A stretch of DNA of 7,127 nt from the NCBI GenBank assembly GCA_900754605.1, contig CAAEDK010000305.1:1-7127 (forward strand). Reading direction: 5' to 3'. Position numbers and translations under genes: made by a program. Numbering within the stretch: position 1 is the first letter of the stretch; the number at the start of each line of letters is the position of its first letter. The notes beneath the pieces were generated by a model that was given only the letters and a program-made list of their open reading frames with translations, was not told where the DNA came from and did not search any database. This DNA comes from an uncultured Oscillospiraceae bacterium. Its GTDB lineage: Bacteria > Bacillota_A > Clostridia > Oscillospirales > Oscillospiraceae. This document shows, piece after piece, positions 6,227 through 7,127 of this stretch.

Positions 6227-6878
6227 GTGATCCTCCTTCTCCTCCTACTGGGGGCCGCCAGGGCACATCCTGAAACCGTTCACCGCACACCATGCCCTCC
6301 ACTGTCCCAGCCGTCATATCCAGGATGTGGGCCAAAAAGGCATCTGCCCGCTCCTCAGGCAGCAAAACGGTCAAAGCGATATCCGCTCCATAGTCCACCT
6401 CGGCAATCACACCGCCGAAGCCCTCCGTTTCCAGCTTCATCCGCTCATACTGGGCATAGGAGCATGGCAGCAGCACCTCGATCCACCGGCGCACAACAGA
6501 GATCCCCGCAGCGTCCAAAGCATCCTTGGCGCTCTGAGTATAGGCGCGCACCAACCCACCCGCACCCAGCAGGATCCCACCGAAGTATCGGGTCACTACA
6601 CACACTACATTGACCACGCCCTCCCGCTGGAACACATTGAGCATGGGCTGTCCCGCCGTTCCCTGGGGTTCTCCGTCATCAGAGTAGCGCACCGGGCCAT
6701 CCTTAATCAGATAGCACCAGCAGTTGTGCCGGGCGTCGTAGTACCGCTTCTTCATTTCCTCAATGCGGGCCCGGGCTTCTTCCTCTCCCTCCACACGCCA
6801 GACATGGCCAATGAAGCGGGAGCGTTTTTCCACAAACTCCGTTTCGCTGGAGCCTGTTGGGATATAATATTCTATCAT
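6219..6878 (-). CDS. yigZ: YigZ / IMPACT family protein (UPF0029)
   Basis: This 219-residue protein matches the YigZ/IMPACT family: an N-terminal UPF0029 domain (about 17-125) followed by a smaller ferredoxin-like DUF1949 domain (about 135-200). Signature stretches are EKRSRFIGH (17-25), DARHNCWCY (48-56), SDDGEPQGTAGQPML (66-80) and VVTRYFGGILLGAGGLVRAY (94-113). Eukaryotic IMPACT regulates translation through GCN1, and bacterial members have been linked to RNA or translation, but the exact role is unsettled. The final 15 residues are a Pro/Gly-rich tail outside both domains. The ATG at 6878 overlaps the sirtuin stop as ATGA and has GAGGAGG (minus strand, 6889 to 6883) just upstream. The 3' end overlaps the next gene by 8 bases. 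The length is normal for the family. Confidence 0.94.
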   Translation of the reverse strand: MIEYYIPTGSSETEFVEKRSRFIGHVWRVEGEEEARARIEEMKKRYYDARHNCWCYLIKDGPVRYSDDGEPQGTAGQPMLNVFQREGVVNVVCVVTRYFGGILLGAGGLVRAYTQSAKDALDAAGISVVRRWIEVLLPCSYAQYERMKLETEGFGGVIAEVDYGADIALTVLLPEERADAFLAHILDMTAGTVEGMVCGERFQDVPWRPPVGGEGGSHG

Positions 6879-7127
6879 GGATCCTCCTCAAGAAGTGCAG
6901 CCGGAGCCGCCCATTCCATTGATCTTTTCTTGGTCACCGAAACCTGGATCTGCCCCAAAATCTCCCCAATGGAGCCAGTCAAAACCAAGTCTGCCTTCCG
7001 GTCATAGGGAGTGGGAGACTTATTGATGAGCACCAGCCGGTCCCCCCGATAGTAGTTCACCAGTCCGGCAGCGGGATAGACCACCAGCGAAGTCCCCCCG
7101 ATGATGAGCAGATCCGCCTGCCGAATA
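6875..7127 (-). CDS. NAD-dependent protein deacylase (sirtuin), C-terminal part
   Basis: Only the last 83 or so residues are present; the gene runs off the right edge and reads through it in frame (ATT codon at 7126-7124 is the first full codon). The visible part holds the Sir2-family end of the Rossmann fold: ADLLIIGGTSLVVYPAAGLV, where GTSL contacts NAD, then LVLINKSPTPYDRKADLV, the strand that closes the cofactor pocket. Sirtuins remove acetyl or longer acyl groups from lysines using NAD. The catalytic histidine and any zinc cysteines would lie outside the window, so activity and subclass cannot be judged. About 20 residues after the fold, including SVTKKRSMEWAAPAALL, form a tail. The stop codon overlaps the yigZ start by 4 bases (ATGA), and this is the first visible gene of the operon. 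Confidence 0.9.
   Translation of the reverse strand, partial: IRQADLLIIGGTSLVVYPAAGLVNYYRGDRLVLINKSPTPYDRKADLVLTGSIGEILGQIQVSVTKKRSMEWAAPAALLEEDP

Noticed and set aside
5861..7007. Two long plus-strand open frames (5861-6613 and 6327-7007) opposite yigZ
   Set aside because: Both are antisense to a clear UPF0029 gene and its neighbours, with low-complexity His/Pro/Ser-rich composition.

Overview
The window looks like chromosomal DNA of an anaerobic, moderately GC-rich Firmicute, most likely a gut clostridium of the Oscillospiraceae type (Flavonifractor/Lawsonibacter/Oscillibacter-like). That placement is inferred from four things: a DapL-type lysine pathway enzyme, a DUF3842 protein, an aldo/keto reductase with a C-terminal bis-[4Fe-4S] domain, and strong AGGAGG-like ribosome binding sites. 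No mobile element, CRISPR array, tRNA or rRNA was seen. Seven protein genes (one cut by the right edge) fill the window and no gene-free stretch exceeds 300 bases.

Layout. Bases 1-212 are an AT-rich divergent intergenic region. It carries a textbook consensus promoter firing leftward out of the window (minus strand, 53 to 26) and a weaker one near 166-195 for the first rightward gene. Rightward genes follow: a large FAD-dependent dehydrogenase (213-1832), then dapL (1923-3140), which has its own near-consensus promoter (1841-1869) and a strong intrinsic terminator (3167-3206). A new promoter (3243-3271) and a compact leader with two hairpins precede a tightly spaced pair, a DUF3842 protein (3343-3759) and an Fe-S aldo/keto reductase (3763-4914). 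A 15-bp perfect hairpin (4965-4996) separates this unit from the convergent leftward operon.

The leftward operon, in transcription order, is a sirtuin (C-terminal part only, from the right edge to 6875), a YigZ/IMPACT-family protein (6878-6219), an unrecognised small helical protein (6226-5786) and a TraX-family membrane protein (5784-5020). The successive junctions are a 4-base overlap, an 8-base overlap and a 1-base gap, so the four genes are very probably co-transcribed and translationally coupled. Its promoter lies beyond the right edge.

How the genes work together. dapL makes LL-diaminopimelate for lysine and peptidoglycan and stands alone here. The DUF3842/aldo-keto reductase pair probably shares a redox-related job that cannot be named from sequence. 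In the leftward operon, an NAD-dependent deacylase sits with a TraX protein, a family whose founding member is needed for pilin N-acetylation. This raises the possibility of a functional acyl-transfer link, but that is inference. Nothing seen amounts to a clear new defence or mobile system; the more unusual points are the unknown third gene of the sirtuin operon, the structured DUF3842 leader and the strong outward promoter at the left edge.
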